NCBI GenBank assembly: GCA_045598705.1 | Contig: JAZLMM010000012.1 | Span: 28,468 to 92,467 of the forward strand | Direction: 5' to 3' | Origin: Scatonaster sp045598705 | Lineage (GTDB): Bacteria > Bacillota > Clostridia > Saccharofermentanales > Saccharofermentanaceae | Length of the DNA: 64,000 nt | Shown here: positions 43,749 through 52,036 of the stretch, in pieces | Layout of the letters: every line of letters starts with the position of its first letter | Position numbering within the stretch: position 1 is the stretch's first letter | The notes under the pieces: generated by a model | Told to the model about the DNA's origin: nothing | Databases searched by the model: none | The model's input: only the letters and a program-made list of their open reading frames with translations | Program-made: the position numbers and the translations under genes

Positions 43749-43936
43749 AAAAAAACATGACCCCGAAGTTGTTGGTCCTCGAGGTCAGGTAATGAAATAG
43801 GTTCTTGCATCTAATAATGTCGTGTGGTAGTGCAAGATGTTGCCAACAAGTGTAGGGATATTTGGGTCGTGTGCGTCAGAAAGATGGCAAGCTTTCTCAA
43901 ACGGAGGCATTGGGGGTTGCTAGTCACACTATCCCT
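43749..43936 (-). ncRNA. Structured non-coding RNA candidate, ~188 nt
   Basis: A minus-strand unit between convergent feoAB and divergent araC. TATAAT (43942-43947) places the start near 43936. The RNA folds into a 5' domain closed by a perfect 9-bp stem (GTAGGGATA/TATCCCTAC, 43930-43938 with 43852-43860), with an inner AGAAAG/CTTTCT hairpin (43878-43883 with 43892-43897). A 7-bp hairpin (TCTTGCA/TGCAAGA, 43803-43809 with 43831-43837) and a strong terminator follow. There is no open frame of useful size. 6S RNA and raiA RNA have similar length; neither could be confirmed. Confidence 0.68.
43758..43787 (-). terminator. Intrinsic terminator of the ~188-nt RNA
   Basis: On the minus strand TGACCTCGAGG pairs with CTTCGGGGTCA (11 pairs with two G-T wobbles) around an 8-nt loop, followed shortly by TTTTTTT (43749-43755). 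It faces feoAB but is read from the opposite strand. Confidence 0.85.
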
Positions 43937-43941
43937 ACTTG

Positions 43942-43947
43942 ATTATA
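43942..43947 (-). promoter_or_regulatory. -10 element of the ~188-nt RNA promoter
   Basis: Perfect TATAAT on the minus strand, 6-7 nt before the first paired G of the RNA. No good -35 hexamer is visible at 16-18 nt, so an activator may be needed. Confidence 0.5.
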
Positions 43948-44051
43948 TTCTACTCAATTTCAGAAATATCGATACCATATTTTTGCACTTTATGTCATAA
44001 TGATGTCGTTAAATTATTCATTACTGAATTTCACTTATTTGGAGGTTGGAA

Positions 44052-44906
44052 ATGGATCAAGACATCAATAAAGAGCTTCAAAGACTACTATATATGCAAC
44101 GTGAGCGTCTGTTGGTCCGCTCCTCCTATGAGCACGAATTTGGCTTCTACGACCAAGTCGCAACCGGTCAATATGACGAGGTCATGCGACAGGTTCGCGA
44201 GTATCACATCTCCGAACTTCGTGGAGTAGGCACCCTCTCTCCTGACCGTCTGCGCAACGTACGCTATCACCTGATTATCTCCATCGCCATGGTTGCGCGC
44301 TACTGCATTAACTATGGCATGGATGTTGAGACCTCATACTCGCTGAGCGATATCTATATTCAGAAATGCGATGCCGCCACCACAACCAACGAATTGGATG
44401 CCATTCAGCAACAATGCTGCGAAGATTATTGTAAGAGAATGAGAGCACTTCGTATGGACAACATCTTCAGTAAGCACGTTGTATTAGCCATCGAGTACAT
44501 CAACAGTCACTTACAGGACCGTATCCTGGTGCCAGAACTGGCCGAATATCTTGGTCTGAATGACGCGTATTTTTCCAAGCTTTTCAAGAAGGAGACCGGT
44601 GTTTCGGTCAGCGATTTCATTCGCCTGAAGAAGATTGATGCCGCCAAGCACATGCTGAAGCATTCCGACTATTCATGTCTTAACATCTCACAGTTCCTCT
44701 CCTTCTCCACCCAGAGCCACTTTATCCAGGCTTTCAAGAAGCAGACCGGTCTCACACCAGAAGAATACCGTAAAGACTACTTCCACAAGGCTTTCCCGAA
44801 GGATGCGAAGACCAAGCAAGGTGCTCACCTTCCTATCGAACACACGGAAGAAGAACTCGCCAAACTTCTCGAAGAAGTGAAGAAGAAATCTGCTTCGAAC
44901 AACTAA
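44052..44906 (+). CDS. AraC-family transcriptional regulator
   Basis: A 284-residue regulator. The C-terminal ~100 residues are an AraC DNA-binding domain with two helix-turn-helix units: VPELAEYLGLNDAYFSKLFKK, then NISQFLSFSTQSHFIQAFKK and LTPEEYRKDYF. The N-terminal ~155 residues are helical and resemble the sensor part of Clostridial AraC proteins of unknown ligand rather than a cupin. GGAGG lies 6 nt before the ATG at 44052. The gene stands alone and ends in a terminator. Its target is unknown; feoAB and the ~188-nt RNA are the nearest neighbours. Confidence 0.88.
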   Translation: MDQDINKELQRLLYMQRERLLVRSSYEHEFGFYDQVATGQYDEVMRQVREYHISELRGVGTLSPDRLRNVRYHLIISIAMVARYCINYGMDVETSYSLSDIYIQKCDAATTTNELDAIQQQCCEDYCKRMRALRMDNIFSKHVVLAIEYINSHLQDRILVPELAEYLGLNDAYFSKLFKKETGVSVSDFIRLKKIDAAKHMLKHSDYSCLNISQFLSFSTQSHFIQAFKKQTGLTPEEYRKDYFHKAFPKDAKTKQGAHLPIEHTEEELAKLLEEVKKKSASNN

Positions 44907-44953
44907 TCTAGCAAGAAGAATCCACCCGTCACAACAATATATAAGTAGAAAGG

Positions 44954-44998
44954 GACTGTCTCAAAGGCGAACATCACAATGAGACAGTCTTTCTTTGT
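44954..44998 (+). terminator. Intrinsic terminator of the araC-type gene
   Basis: GACTGTCTC (44954-44962) pairs with GAGACAGTC (44981-44989), followed by TTTCTTTGTTT. Same stem family as the HU terminator. Confidence 0.8.
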
Positions 44999-45238
44999 TT
45001 CAACACATTGATATACACGTATTAGAGTCGTTTTTCAATTTGGCGTGAATTTGCACGGCAAAAGCACACACGCATTTCTTTAAGTTGAACGTTTATACGT
45101 GAATTTCTAGCTCTTCACGTCTTGGGATTAACATAGAATTCGAAGGAATTGAAATATAGCGATCGAGAGTGAAAAGTAGTCATTGTTTCTGTAGCACTTA
45201 TCTTGTTTGGGAACAACATCTTCTTTGACTAGTAGTTA
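44999..45238. other. Intergenic stretch with no recognised feature
   Basis: About 240 nt between two terminator hairpins of the same stem family. Short frames on the minus strand carry no binding site and no recognised motif. It could be decayed coding DNA, but nothing supports a specific call. Confidence 0.4.
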
Positions 45239-45271
45239 GGGCCTGTCTCATTATTCTTTTGAGACAGGCCC
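45239..45271. terminator. Terminator hairpin near the end of the wall-protein gene
   Basis: GGGCCTGTCTCA and TGAGACAGGCCC form a perfect 12-bp stem around a 9-nt loop. It lies 33 nt past the stop codon of the minus-strand LPKTG gene, though the T-rich side (CTTCTCTATC) is on the plus strand. Confidence 0.65.
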
Positions 45272-45303
45272 TTCTCTATCCTAAGTTATATGTACTCGTG
45301 CAA

Positions 45304-47505
45304 TCAGAAATTATTTCTTCTCTTACTCCTACTGTCACATCCAATTGTAGCAATCACTGCTGCACCACTAAGCAGAAGGATGGCAAGAAGCAAATTACTA
45401 TGTGTGTTGTCGCCCGTCTTCGGCAGCGGAGAATCCGGAGCCGGTGAATTGGTTGGCGTCGGAGATGGTTCACCAGAAGGTGTCGGGTCTGGGTCTGGTG
45501 TAGGATTCGGATTGGGTGTAGGTGTCGGAGTCGGTTCCGGACTAGGTGTGGGCGTAGGCGCAAGCTTAATCTGGAATTCGACAGTAGCAGAACCATCCAC
45601 AAAAAGCACCTTTAACTTATGTGTACCAGCCGAAAGCGTCTCAAGATAAGAAGGTTTGATCTTGAGAATAAGCGAACCAGAAGCCGCATCGTAGTTATCC
45701 GCACTTACATCCTTGTCATCGACCTGAATGCCTTGGAAGAGGCTGAATGTCTTGCTGTCCTCTTCTGCTCTATGGAATACATAGTCAAGACTCTTCGTGT
45801 CTCCCTTCTCCCAGGTTTGCGTATCGCTATTTCCAGAAGTATAGACCATTTCTTCTTTCCACTTCGCATACAAGACTGTATTCTGTGAGATTACCGTTGT
45901 GAAGTCGAACGCTGAATCAAATTTAGCATCCGCATACCAACCTTCGAAGATCCAACCGTCCTCGGTTGGTTTTGTCGGTTCAGATGATGTGGTACCTTCT
46001 GAAACAATTTGAGGATCGATAGCCGTACCGTGTCCATTCATATTGAAAGATACGGTGTATTTCTCCGGATTATCCTTTGCAAAAACTGCCGTTACGGTGA
46101 CATCCTTCTCAGGCATCTTGAAAGAGCCGGAAGAAATCTCAACATCAGAAGACTTCCACTCAACGAAGTGATAACCTGTACCAGCCGTAGCGGAAAGTGT
46201 AATGGTCTCGCCCTGATCTGCGCTAAGTGGATTGGACGAAGCTTGGCAGAAATAATTACCACCTTCCGTCTCAACTGTAATCGTATACTTCGAAAGCGTA
46301 TACTTCTTTGATGAAGACAGATCACTCAATGTAGTATCAAGATCGGAAGACGCCGAGATATACGCGGCAACCTCAAATGTATATGTGCCTTCGCCGTTCT
46401 TAGAAATCATACTGGAAAAATCATATGAAGTTTCCTTTCCGACAAAACCAGGCTGTGCGGAACCATATTCATCATTAATTCTTACGCCGTCTTTGTAGAG
46501 AACTACGAAATACTCGTCCACTCCGGTATATGCATCCCATGAACCCTTGAAAGAATCTGTATCCCACGCAAGTCCTGTCACATTCGGAATGACATCATAT
46601 TTCTTACCGTCAGACATCGGGCTCAATGAATCATTTAAATCTGTATCACGATCTACATAGGCGCTGACTACGAACTTATACTCGCCGTCTCCTTTCGCTT
46701 CTACAAGACTAGTAAAATCGTACGTTGTAACATTGCCTACATAACCCGGTACAGCTTGATGAGTGGTTGCATCAGTAACCAGATAGCCATCCTTGTAGAG
46801 TTTGACGTAGTACTTCGTTGCACGTGTATATGCATTCCAAGAAGCTGTAAAAGAATCTGATGCCCAAGTCAATCCACTTACGGCAGGGAAAGCCTCAAAT
46901 ACAGCCTCAACATTTACATTTTTTGCCGGCATAGTGAACGAATCGGAAGCAATCGTTACATCAGAAGACTGCCACTCGACAAAACGGTATCCATGGTTAG
47001 CATCCGCATAAAGCTGAATACTTGCCCCCTCAGAAGCAGTCGTTACTTGCTTACCACTGATTTCGGCACATGCATAACCCATCGTGTTATCATTGGCATT
47101 CACGTTCACATCATATACTGGGATACTAAAGATCTTTCCAGCAGACTTGTCACTCTCACTATTCGTAAGATCATCCGGTGAGTTAACATATGCACCAACG
47201 GTAAACGTATACGTTCCTACGCCGTTTTTTTCGATCATCGTGGCAAAATCATAACTGGTGACATCTTTCGCGACAAATCCAGGTAGCGCGGCACCATTTC
47301 CATCATTGATTCTATCACCGTCCTTATAAAGCGCAATGAAGTAATCTTGGGCACCAGAATATGCATCCCAGGATCCAACATACGAATCGGAAGCCCATTT
47401 CACCCCTGTAACCTTCGGCATCCCCGTATCTGCAGATACATAAACGCCAAGAAGGGAGAAGCACATCATTACGCTAAGCAGAACAGATAATACTTTTCTT
47501 CTCAT
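45304..47505 (-). CDS. LPKTG cell-wall-anchored repeat protein
   Basis: A 733-residue surface protein. A signal peptide (residues 1-25) is followed by three fibronectin-like repeats, each starting VxGLxWxxDSF/Y and ending before SAGK/SDGK/SSSK, two divergent InlB B-repeat domains (FVEWxSSDVxI plus MPxKxVxVxAVF), one classic InlB B-repeat (WIFEGWYADAKF, TVLYAKW), and a beta-sandwich like the X2 module. A Pro/Thr spacer of PTPTP units leads to the sortase signal LPKTG, a hydrophobic helix and a positively charged tail. It is probably an adhesin or glycan-binding stalk. No sortase lies in the window. GGAGG precedes the ATG. Confidence 0.88.
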   Translation of the reverse strand: MRRKVLSVLLSVMMCFSLLGVYVSADTGMPKVTGVKWASDSYVGSWDAYSGAQDYFIALYKDGDRINDGNGAALPGFVAKDVTSYDFATMIEKNGVGTYTFTVGAYVNSPDDLTNSESDKSAGKIFSIPVYDVNVNANDNTMGYACAEISGKQVTTASEGASIQLYADANHGYRFVEWQSSDVTIASDSFTMPAKNVNVEAVFEAFPAVSGLTWASDSFTASWNAYTRATKYYVKLYKDGYLVTDATTHQAVPGYVGNVTTYDFTSLVEAKGDGEYKFVVSAYVDRDTDLNDSLSPMSDGKKYDVIPNVTGLAWDTDSFKGSWDAYTGVDEYFVVLYKDGVRINDEYGSAQPGFVGKETSYDFSSMISKNGEGTYTFEVAAYISASSDLDTTLSDLSSSKKYTLSKYTITVETEGGNYFCQASSNPLSADQGETITLSATAGTGYHFVEWKSSDVEISSGSFKMPEKDVTVTAVFAKDNPEKYTVSFNMNGHGTAIDPQIVSEGTTSSEPTKPTEDGWIFEGWYADAKFDSAFDFTTVISQNTVLYAKWKEEMVYTSGNSDTQTWEKGDTKSLDYVFHRAEEDSKTFSLFQGIQVDDKDVSADNYDAASGSLILKIKPSYLETLSAGTHKLKVLFVDGSATVEFQIKLAPTPTPSPEPTPTPTPNPNPTPDPDPTPSGEPSPTPTNSPAPDSPLPKTGDNTHSNLLLAILLLSGAAVIATIGCDSRSKRRNNF

Positions 47506-47548
47506 ATATTAATTCCTCCGGGAACATCCCTATAATTTACAATTTCTA

Positions 47549-49258
47549 TTACTTCTTCTCAGCAGTCTCTTTGAGCGCAGCGGCGATGGCTTCTTCAGAT
47601 GTCATCTCCACGACCTCAGATCCAGCACGGAGCTTGTATTCCACCTTGCCCTCTGCGGCCTTGCGTCCAACTGTGATACGAACCGGAATACCGATAAGAT
47701 CTGCATCCTTGAACTTGACGCCTGCACGCTCTTCACGGTCATCGATGAGCACTTCTACACCAGCTGCCTGGAGCTTGTCGTGAATCTCATTCGCAAGTGT
47801 AACCACTGTCTCATCCTGAGAAGTCGTCGGTACGACAATGACCTGATACGGTGCGACGGACATCGGCCAGATGATACCGTTCTCATCATAGTGCTGCTCG
47901 ATAATGGCAGCCAGCGTACGGGAAACACCAATACCATAGCAGCCCATGATCATGGAGTTCTCTTTACCATCTTTGTCGAGGTAGATGCAGTGGAGCGCAT
48001 CGGAATACTTGGTGCCAAGCTTGAAGATATGTCCAACCTCGATACCTCTGCACATGGACATTGGCTTACCGCACTTCGGGCATGGATCACCTTCGACCGC
48101 AGAACGAACATCCACCACACGGTCCGGTGTGAAGTCACGACCTACGTTGACATTCTTGAAATGGAAGTCTGTCTCATTGGCGCCTACGATGAAGTTGGTC
48201 ATACCCATCACTTCATAGTCAGCAATCACTTCGACCTTCTCTTTCAGATCAACAGGACCCGCAAAGCCTACGACTGCGCCAGTTACGCGCTCAACATCTT
48301 CAAAGCTTGCCAGATTTAGTTCCGTTGCATCGAAGAGGTTACCCAACTTGGTCTCGTTGATCTCACGATCACCACGAACCATCACGGCAACAATCTTGCC
48401 ATCGATATTGTAAAGAATCGTCTTGGCAAAAGCAGTCGGCTCAGAATGCATATATTCCATCAATTCTTCGATCGTCTTTACATGAGGAGTCTCAATCTTC
48501 TCCATCGGAAGCATCTCAACACCCTCTGGCTTCTTGACCTCCGGACAAGGTGCTTTCTCCTCATTCGCAGCATAATCACAAGCCGGGCAATATGCGATCG
48601 CATCTTCGCCAACGGAAGACTTCACCATGAACTCCTGAGAACCGGAACCACCCATAGCGCCGGAATCGGCATCGACCAAGATGTAGTCCAAGTTGCAACG
48701 ATCGAAGATCTTACAGTAGGCATCCTTCATGATGAGATAGGACTTATCGAGGCCCGCCTCATCCACGTCGAAACTGTATGCATCCTTCATGACGAACTCA
48801 CGGGAACGAACCACGCCGAAACGCGGACGCTTCTCGTCACGATACTTATGCTGAATCTGATAAAGGGTAACCGGAAGCTGACGATAAGAACGAATCGTAT
48901 CACGTACAGCCTCGGTAAAAGGCTCCTCATGCGTCGGGCCCAAGCAGAACTGACGACCACCACGGTCCTTCATGCGGAACATCTCTGGTCCGAACTTCTC
49001 CCAACGGCCGGAAGCCATATAGGTTTCAGCCGGAAGAACCGCCGGCATGATGAGTTCCTGTGCACCGGCACGATCCATCTCCTCACGAACGATGGCCTCC
49101 ACCTTACGGTAAGCACGATAGCCCAGTGGCATATATGAATAGATACCGGCAGCAGCCTTACGCATCAGGCCTGCTCGCAACATGAGCTGATGGCTCACAA
49201 TCTCGGCATCGGATGGTACTTCTCTTTGTGTTGACATGAAAAGTTTAGATACTCGCAT
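47549..49258 (-). CDS. proS: Prolyl-tRNA synthetase with editing insert
   Basis: A 569-residue bacterial-type ProRS. Class II motif 2 (YRDEKRPRFGVVRSREFVMKD in two overlapping stretches) and motif 3 (GCYGIGVSRTLAAI) are present, and the anticodon-binding domain covers the last ~100 residues. The editing insert (INS, about residues 230-390) is complete, including EPTAFAKTILYN with the Lys needed to hydrolyse Ala-tRNA(Pro). GAGAGG precedes the ATG. A consensus promoter lies at 49315-49343; no T-box leader fits in the ~50-nt untranslated region. Confidence 0.97.
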   Translation of the reverse strand: MRVSKLFMSTQREVPSDAEIVSHQLMLRAGLMRKAAAGIYSYMPLGYRAYRKVEAIVREEMDRAGAQELIMPAVLPAETYMASGRWEKFGPEMFRMKDRGGRQFCLGPTHEEPFTEAVRDTIRSYRQLPVTLYQIQHKYRDEKRPRFGVVRSREFVMKDAYSFDVDEAGLDKSYLIMKDAYCKIFDRCNLDYILVDADSGAMGGSGSQEFMVKSSVGEDAIAYCPACDYAANEEKAPCPEVKKPEGVEMLPMEKIETPHVKTIEELMEYMHSEPTAFAKTILYNIDGKIVAVMVRGDREINETKLGNLFDATELNLASFEDVERVTGAVVGFAGPVDLKEKVEVIADYEVMGMTNFIVGANETDFHFKNVNVGRDFTPDRVVDVRSAVEGDPCPKCGKPMSMCRGIEVGHIFKLGTKYSDALHCIYLDKDGKENSMIMGCYGIGVSRTLAAIIEQHYDENGIIWPMSVAPYQVIVVPTTSQDETVVTLANEIHDKLQAAGVEVLIDDREERAGVKFKDADLIGIPVRITVGRKAAEGKVEYKLRAGSEVVEMTSEEAIAAALKETAEKK

Positions 49259-49314
49259 GATGAATTCCTCTCCCTACGCGCACACGCGCATATTATATAT
49301 ATATAGCACCCAAA

Positions 49315-49343
49315 AGTATAATGAATTGTCAAGAAGATGTCAA
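49315..49343 (-). promoter_or_regulatory. Sigma-A promoter of proS
   Basis: On the minus strand TTGACA (49338-49343) and TATACT (49315-49320) are 17 nt apart. A second TTGACA lies inside the spacer. Confidence 0.8.
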
Positions 49344-49394
49344 TTTGCTATGGTCTTCTCACCTACACCTTGTTTTCTATAAACTAGAAAGAAA

Positions 49395-49421
49395 GACTGC
49401 CAAGCGATTGCTTCGGCAGTC
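49395..49421 (-). terminator. Terminator of the lipoprotein gene at 49452-50012
   Basis: GACTGCC (49395-49401) pairs with GGCAGTC (49415-49421), with further AAGC/GCTT pairing inside; on the minus strand TTTCTTTCT follows. Confidence 0.75.
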
Positions 49422-49451
49422 CTTCTCATGAATAATCAGTTGTAGTGATGC

Positions 49452-50012
49452 TTACTCTGCGCAAGGCATGTCTAATGCCTTAAGAACTTTCTCCACTTTG
49501 TCCGCATCTTCCGGTTCAAGGTTGATAATGCGCAGAGACATTGAACCCGAACAATAATACGCACCGTAAACATCTCCACTTCGATGGGAATCACCGAACA
49601 CGCCGCTACCTATATCTGTGCCTTTGATCACGTAATACCCAGAGTCGTCCTTATTCTCATAAGATTTACTGGCTTCGTCCAGCATGCCGCTTTGAAGATC
49701 CTTCTCAAACTGTTGATAGGACTTATCAAATACGTCCTTTCCCTCTTGTGGATCGTCACTAAAACTTGCCGAGATGTGCACGCCTTCATAACTTACGTCC
49801 AGCGTATCCGCATCCGGATAACCATTTTGTGTTCTGTCATTTCTCCCAAGATAAATATCTTCTTCATCGATTCCCAGTTTATCTTCGAGCACTTTCTGCA
49901 TTTCATCTAGTTTATATTCTTTCAGGCCTTCCTTCTTCTTCTTGCAGCCTGCAAGAGAGAGAACCATCACGAATGCCAATACCAAAGACAGTGTTCTTCT
50001 AACGATTTTCAT
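49452..50012 (-). CDS. Lipoprotein of unknown function
   Basis: A 186-residue predicted lipoprotein. The signal peptide ends at the lipobox LAGC, followed by KKKKEG. The mature domain of ~160 residues is mixed alpha/beta, acidic, with aromatic-rich YYVIKGTDIG and VYGAYYCSGSMSLRIINLE strands. I recognise no family. AAGGAG precedes the ATG. It lies ~105 nt downstream of the sigma factor partner gene on the same strand and may belong to the same regulated transcript; a terminator follows it. Confidence 0.7.
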   Translation of the reverse strand: MKIVRRTLSLVLAFVMVLSLAGCKKKKEGLKEYKLDEMQKVLEDKLGIDEEDIYLGRNDRTQNGYPDADTLDVSYEGVHISASFSDDPQEGKDVFDKSYQQFEKDLQSGMLDEASKSYENKDDSGYYVIKGTDIGSGVFGDSHRSGDVYGAYYCSGSMSLRIINLEPEDADKVEKVLKALDMPCAE

Positions 50013-50117
50013 GTTTTTTCTTCTCCTTCATCGTACATTGTGTTTGCGCTTTACATATGGAATACACATGAGCACAGTAAAAAGTTTCATATGAGGATAA
50101 ATTTTTCGAAATGGGCG

Positions 50118-51287
50118 TTATTTCAGTTTGATTGTCTGGTCACCATAAGTAAGCGTCACTGATTCTGCCTGTTCGAAATCAATCTCAGGGAAATTCGCCC
50201 AACCTTTGGCAAGATGATCTTCATCCATATATACACCGCCAATATACGTTGGTTCGTAGGCAACTCCGTCCACAACCAATTTCAGACATTCTGCGGTTTC
50301 TTGGAAAGCCGCTTCTGCGTCTTCGTAGTTCTCCCAGAAATCCGTTTCAATATAGCTGAGATCTGTACCATCGTAGACATATTTCAAGTCCAGACTCGTA
50401 TTGTATTGACTGAAAGTAACAGCGATCACATGATAAATCACATCGTGTGTTCCATTAAATTTCGGTGCATCTTCCAAGGCATAATTGAGGCGCGTCGCAT
50501 TGGCAAGTGCGTGGAGATCATCTGGAAGATTGAAGGAGAATTTACAGTTCAGCATAATCTCTTCTTTATCGTAATCGATGTACATCTCATTCGTTTCTCG
50601 TATGCTTCTCACTTCCGTTACGATTGTTGCACCGGGTGAGACATAATATTCATATACACCGTAAGTCAGCAGATATGAGGATGGATCATCTTCGCATTGG
50701 TATGCCGTAGCCAGATCATAGTCGATAGAATCCTCCGGTGCCACACCATCTACGATTTCTTTCAGATCTATACGATTCGCATAGGCTTCTTCACTCATTC
50801 CCTTGTAAACCATCACGTTCAAGGAACGATGTGTCGACACAAACTCCTCATCGTAGCAATGAATCTCAAACATGAGTTGTGGGGTGACCCAATCTCCGGT
50901 CACACCGACAAAAGTTACAGTGAATTGGTCCTTTCGCTGCCTCTCATTCCTATAGAATACATATCCTTCACCTGAAAGCTCGCTGGAAATCACATCGTAA
51001 TGTGCCTGTTGTGGGTCGGACTCACTTGCTGACTTCTTATGGAGAAGCACCGCCATTGGGCCGTGTCCTGTGGCACCCGCAATCACACCAAATACGCCCA
51101 CTGTCGCCACCGTTGCCGCTACTACGGCAACGAATCGCTTCCAGGGCATCTTCCTGCGAACTTCTTTGATTTCGGACTTCTGCTGATTCTTCTTCGCAAC
51201 ATTGAGAAGATCCTGCGCAGAAAGCTTACAATTCTTCTCACAGAAGAGATCAACTTGCTGTTTATACTGACTTGCATCCATCTTCAT
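50118..51287 (-). CDS. Membrane-anchored partner of the ECF sigma factor (putative anti-sigma factor)
   Basis: A 389-residue protein. Residues 1-48 are cytoplasmic and charged, one membrane helix follows (~49-72), and ~315 residues lie outside the cell. The arrangement matches DUF4179-type anti-sigma factors of Clostridia, but I see no zinc-binding HxxxCxxC motif; one CEKNCK cluster near residue 17 could play a similar role. The outer domain is strand-rich and ends in an ESVTLTYGDQTIKL strand. The ATG overlaps the sigma factor stop by 4 nt, which is the main evidence for an anti-sigma role. Confidence 0.7.
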   Translation of the reverse strand: MKMDASQYKQQVDLFCEKNCKLSAQDLLNVAKKNQQKSEIKEVRRKMPWKRFVAVVAATVATVGVFGVIAGATGHGPMAVLLHKKSASESDPQQAHYDVISSELSGEGYVFYRNERQRKDQFTVTFVGVTGDWVTPQLMFEIHCYDEEFVSTHRSLNVMVYKGMSEEAYANRIDLKEIVDGVAPEDSIDYDLATAYQCEDDPSSYLLTYGVYEYYVSPGATIVTEVRSIRETNEMYIDYDKEEIMLNCKFSFNLPDDLHALANATRLNYALEDAPKFNGTHDVIYHVIAVTFSQYNTSLDLKYVYDGTDLSYIETDFWENYEDAEAAFQETAECLKLVVDGVAYEPTYIGGVYMDEDHLAKGWANFPEIDFEQAESVTLTYGDQTIKLK

Positions 51288-51760
51288 TCAACCATCCCGT
51301 CCAGTAGTTTTCTCAATTTCTCTCGGCCGCGCTTCAGCCGAATCTTGATGGTTGCTTCCGGACTGTCGAGCATGTCCCCTATCTGCTTGATTGTATAGTC
51401 TTCATAGTAGAAGAGATGGAGAGGTATTCGATACTTCTCGGGAAGTGTCATCATTGCCCTCAATAGATCCGCATTTTCGAACGTCTCTTCAGGCGAAGGC
51501 ATTTCCGGAATCTCTTCGTCTGAGAACTTACTCACAAATCGCAAGTGATTCTTACTACTATTCATGGCGACTTTGATCAACCATGCCTTCAAGTGCTCAT
51601 CACTTTCAAATTCGTTCGTCGTATCAAGCAATTTCAGGAACACATCTTGAGTCAGATCCGAAGCATCGTCTACATTACGAACATAGTTAAATATCACCGA
51701 ATACACAGTATTCTTATATTTGTTGTATGTTTTCTCAAAAGTATCAATTGTAACTTTCAT
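51284..51760 (-). CDS. ECF-type RNA polymerase sigma factor
   Basis: A 158-residue sigma factor with region 2 (YNYVRNVDDASDLTQDVF-like block near residues 26-45) and region 4 (MTLPEKYRIPLHLFYYED, then IKQIGDMLDSPEATIKIRLKR with the recognition helix). No region 3 or extra domain. The start at 51760 is set by AGAGG five nt upstream; the longer upstream frame is not sigma-like. It is coupled to the membrane partner gene by an ATGA overlap. ECF factors usually control their own operon, but I could not define a matching promoter motif. Confidence 0.88.
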   Translation of the reverse strand: MKVTIDTFEKTYNKYKNTVYSVIFNYVRNVDDASDLTQDVFLKLLDTTNEFESDEHLKAWLIKVAMNSSKNHLRFVSKFSDEEIPEMPSPEETFENADLLRAMMTLPEKYRIPLHLFYYEDYTIKQIGDMLDSPEATIKIRLKRGREKLRKLLDGMVE

Positions 51761-52036
51761 CTTATCCTCTGGAAAGAGAACTCTGTGTTTAATCCTACCT
51801 ATATCATACACTGAAAATCGTGTTTCTGTGAAGTGATTAATTCTAGGAGACAAAATGGGGAGCGGGGAGATGTTTCCAAAGTTCGACACATGAAGGTTCT
51901 GAATAATGATATAATAGGGAAAATTGGGAGATTGTATCATTCAGCTAACCGATTCTGGAGTCATCTGTCATTGAAAGAATACAATCACCTAAACAGATCT
52001 TCTGTGCAAATATGTGTAACACAAGAAGGAGCGCAC

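Noticed and set aside
43749..43936. 6S RNA as identity of the ~188-nt RNA
   Set aside because: 6S RNA closes its 5' and 3' ends into one long stem with a central bubble; here the 5' end pairs internally and separate hairpins follow.
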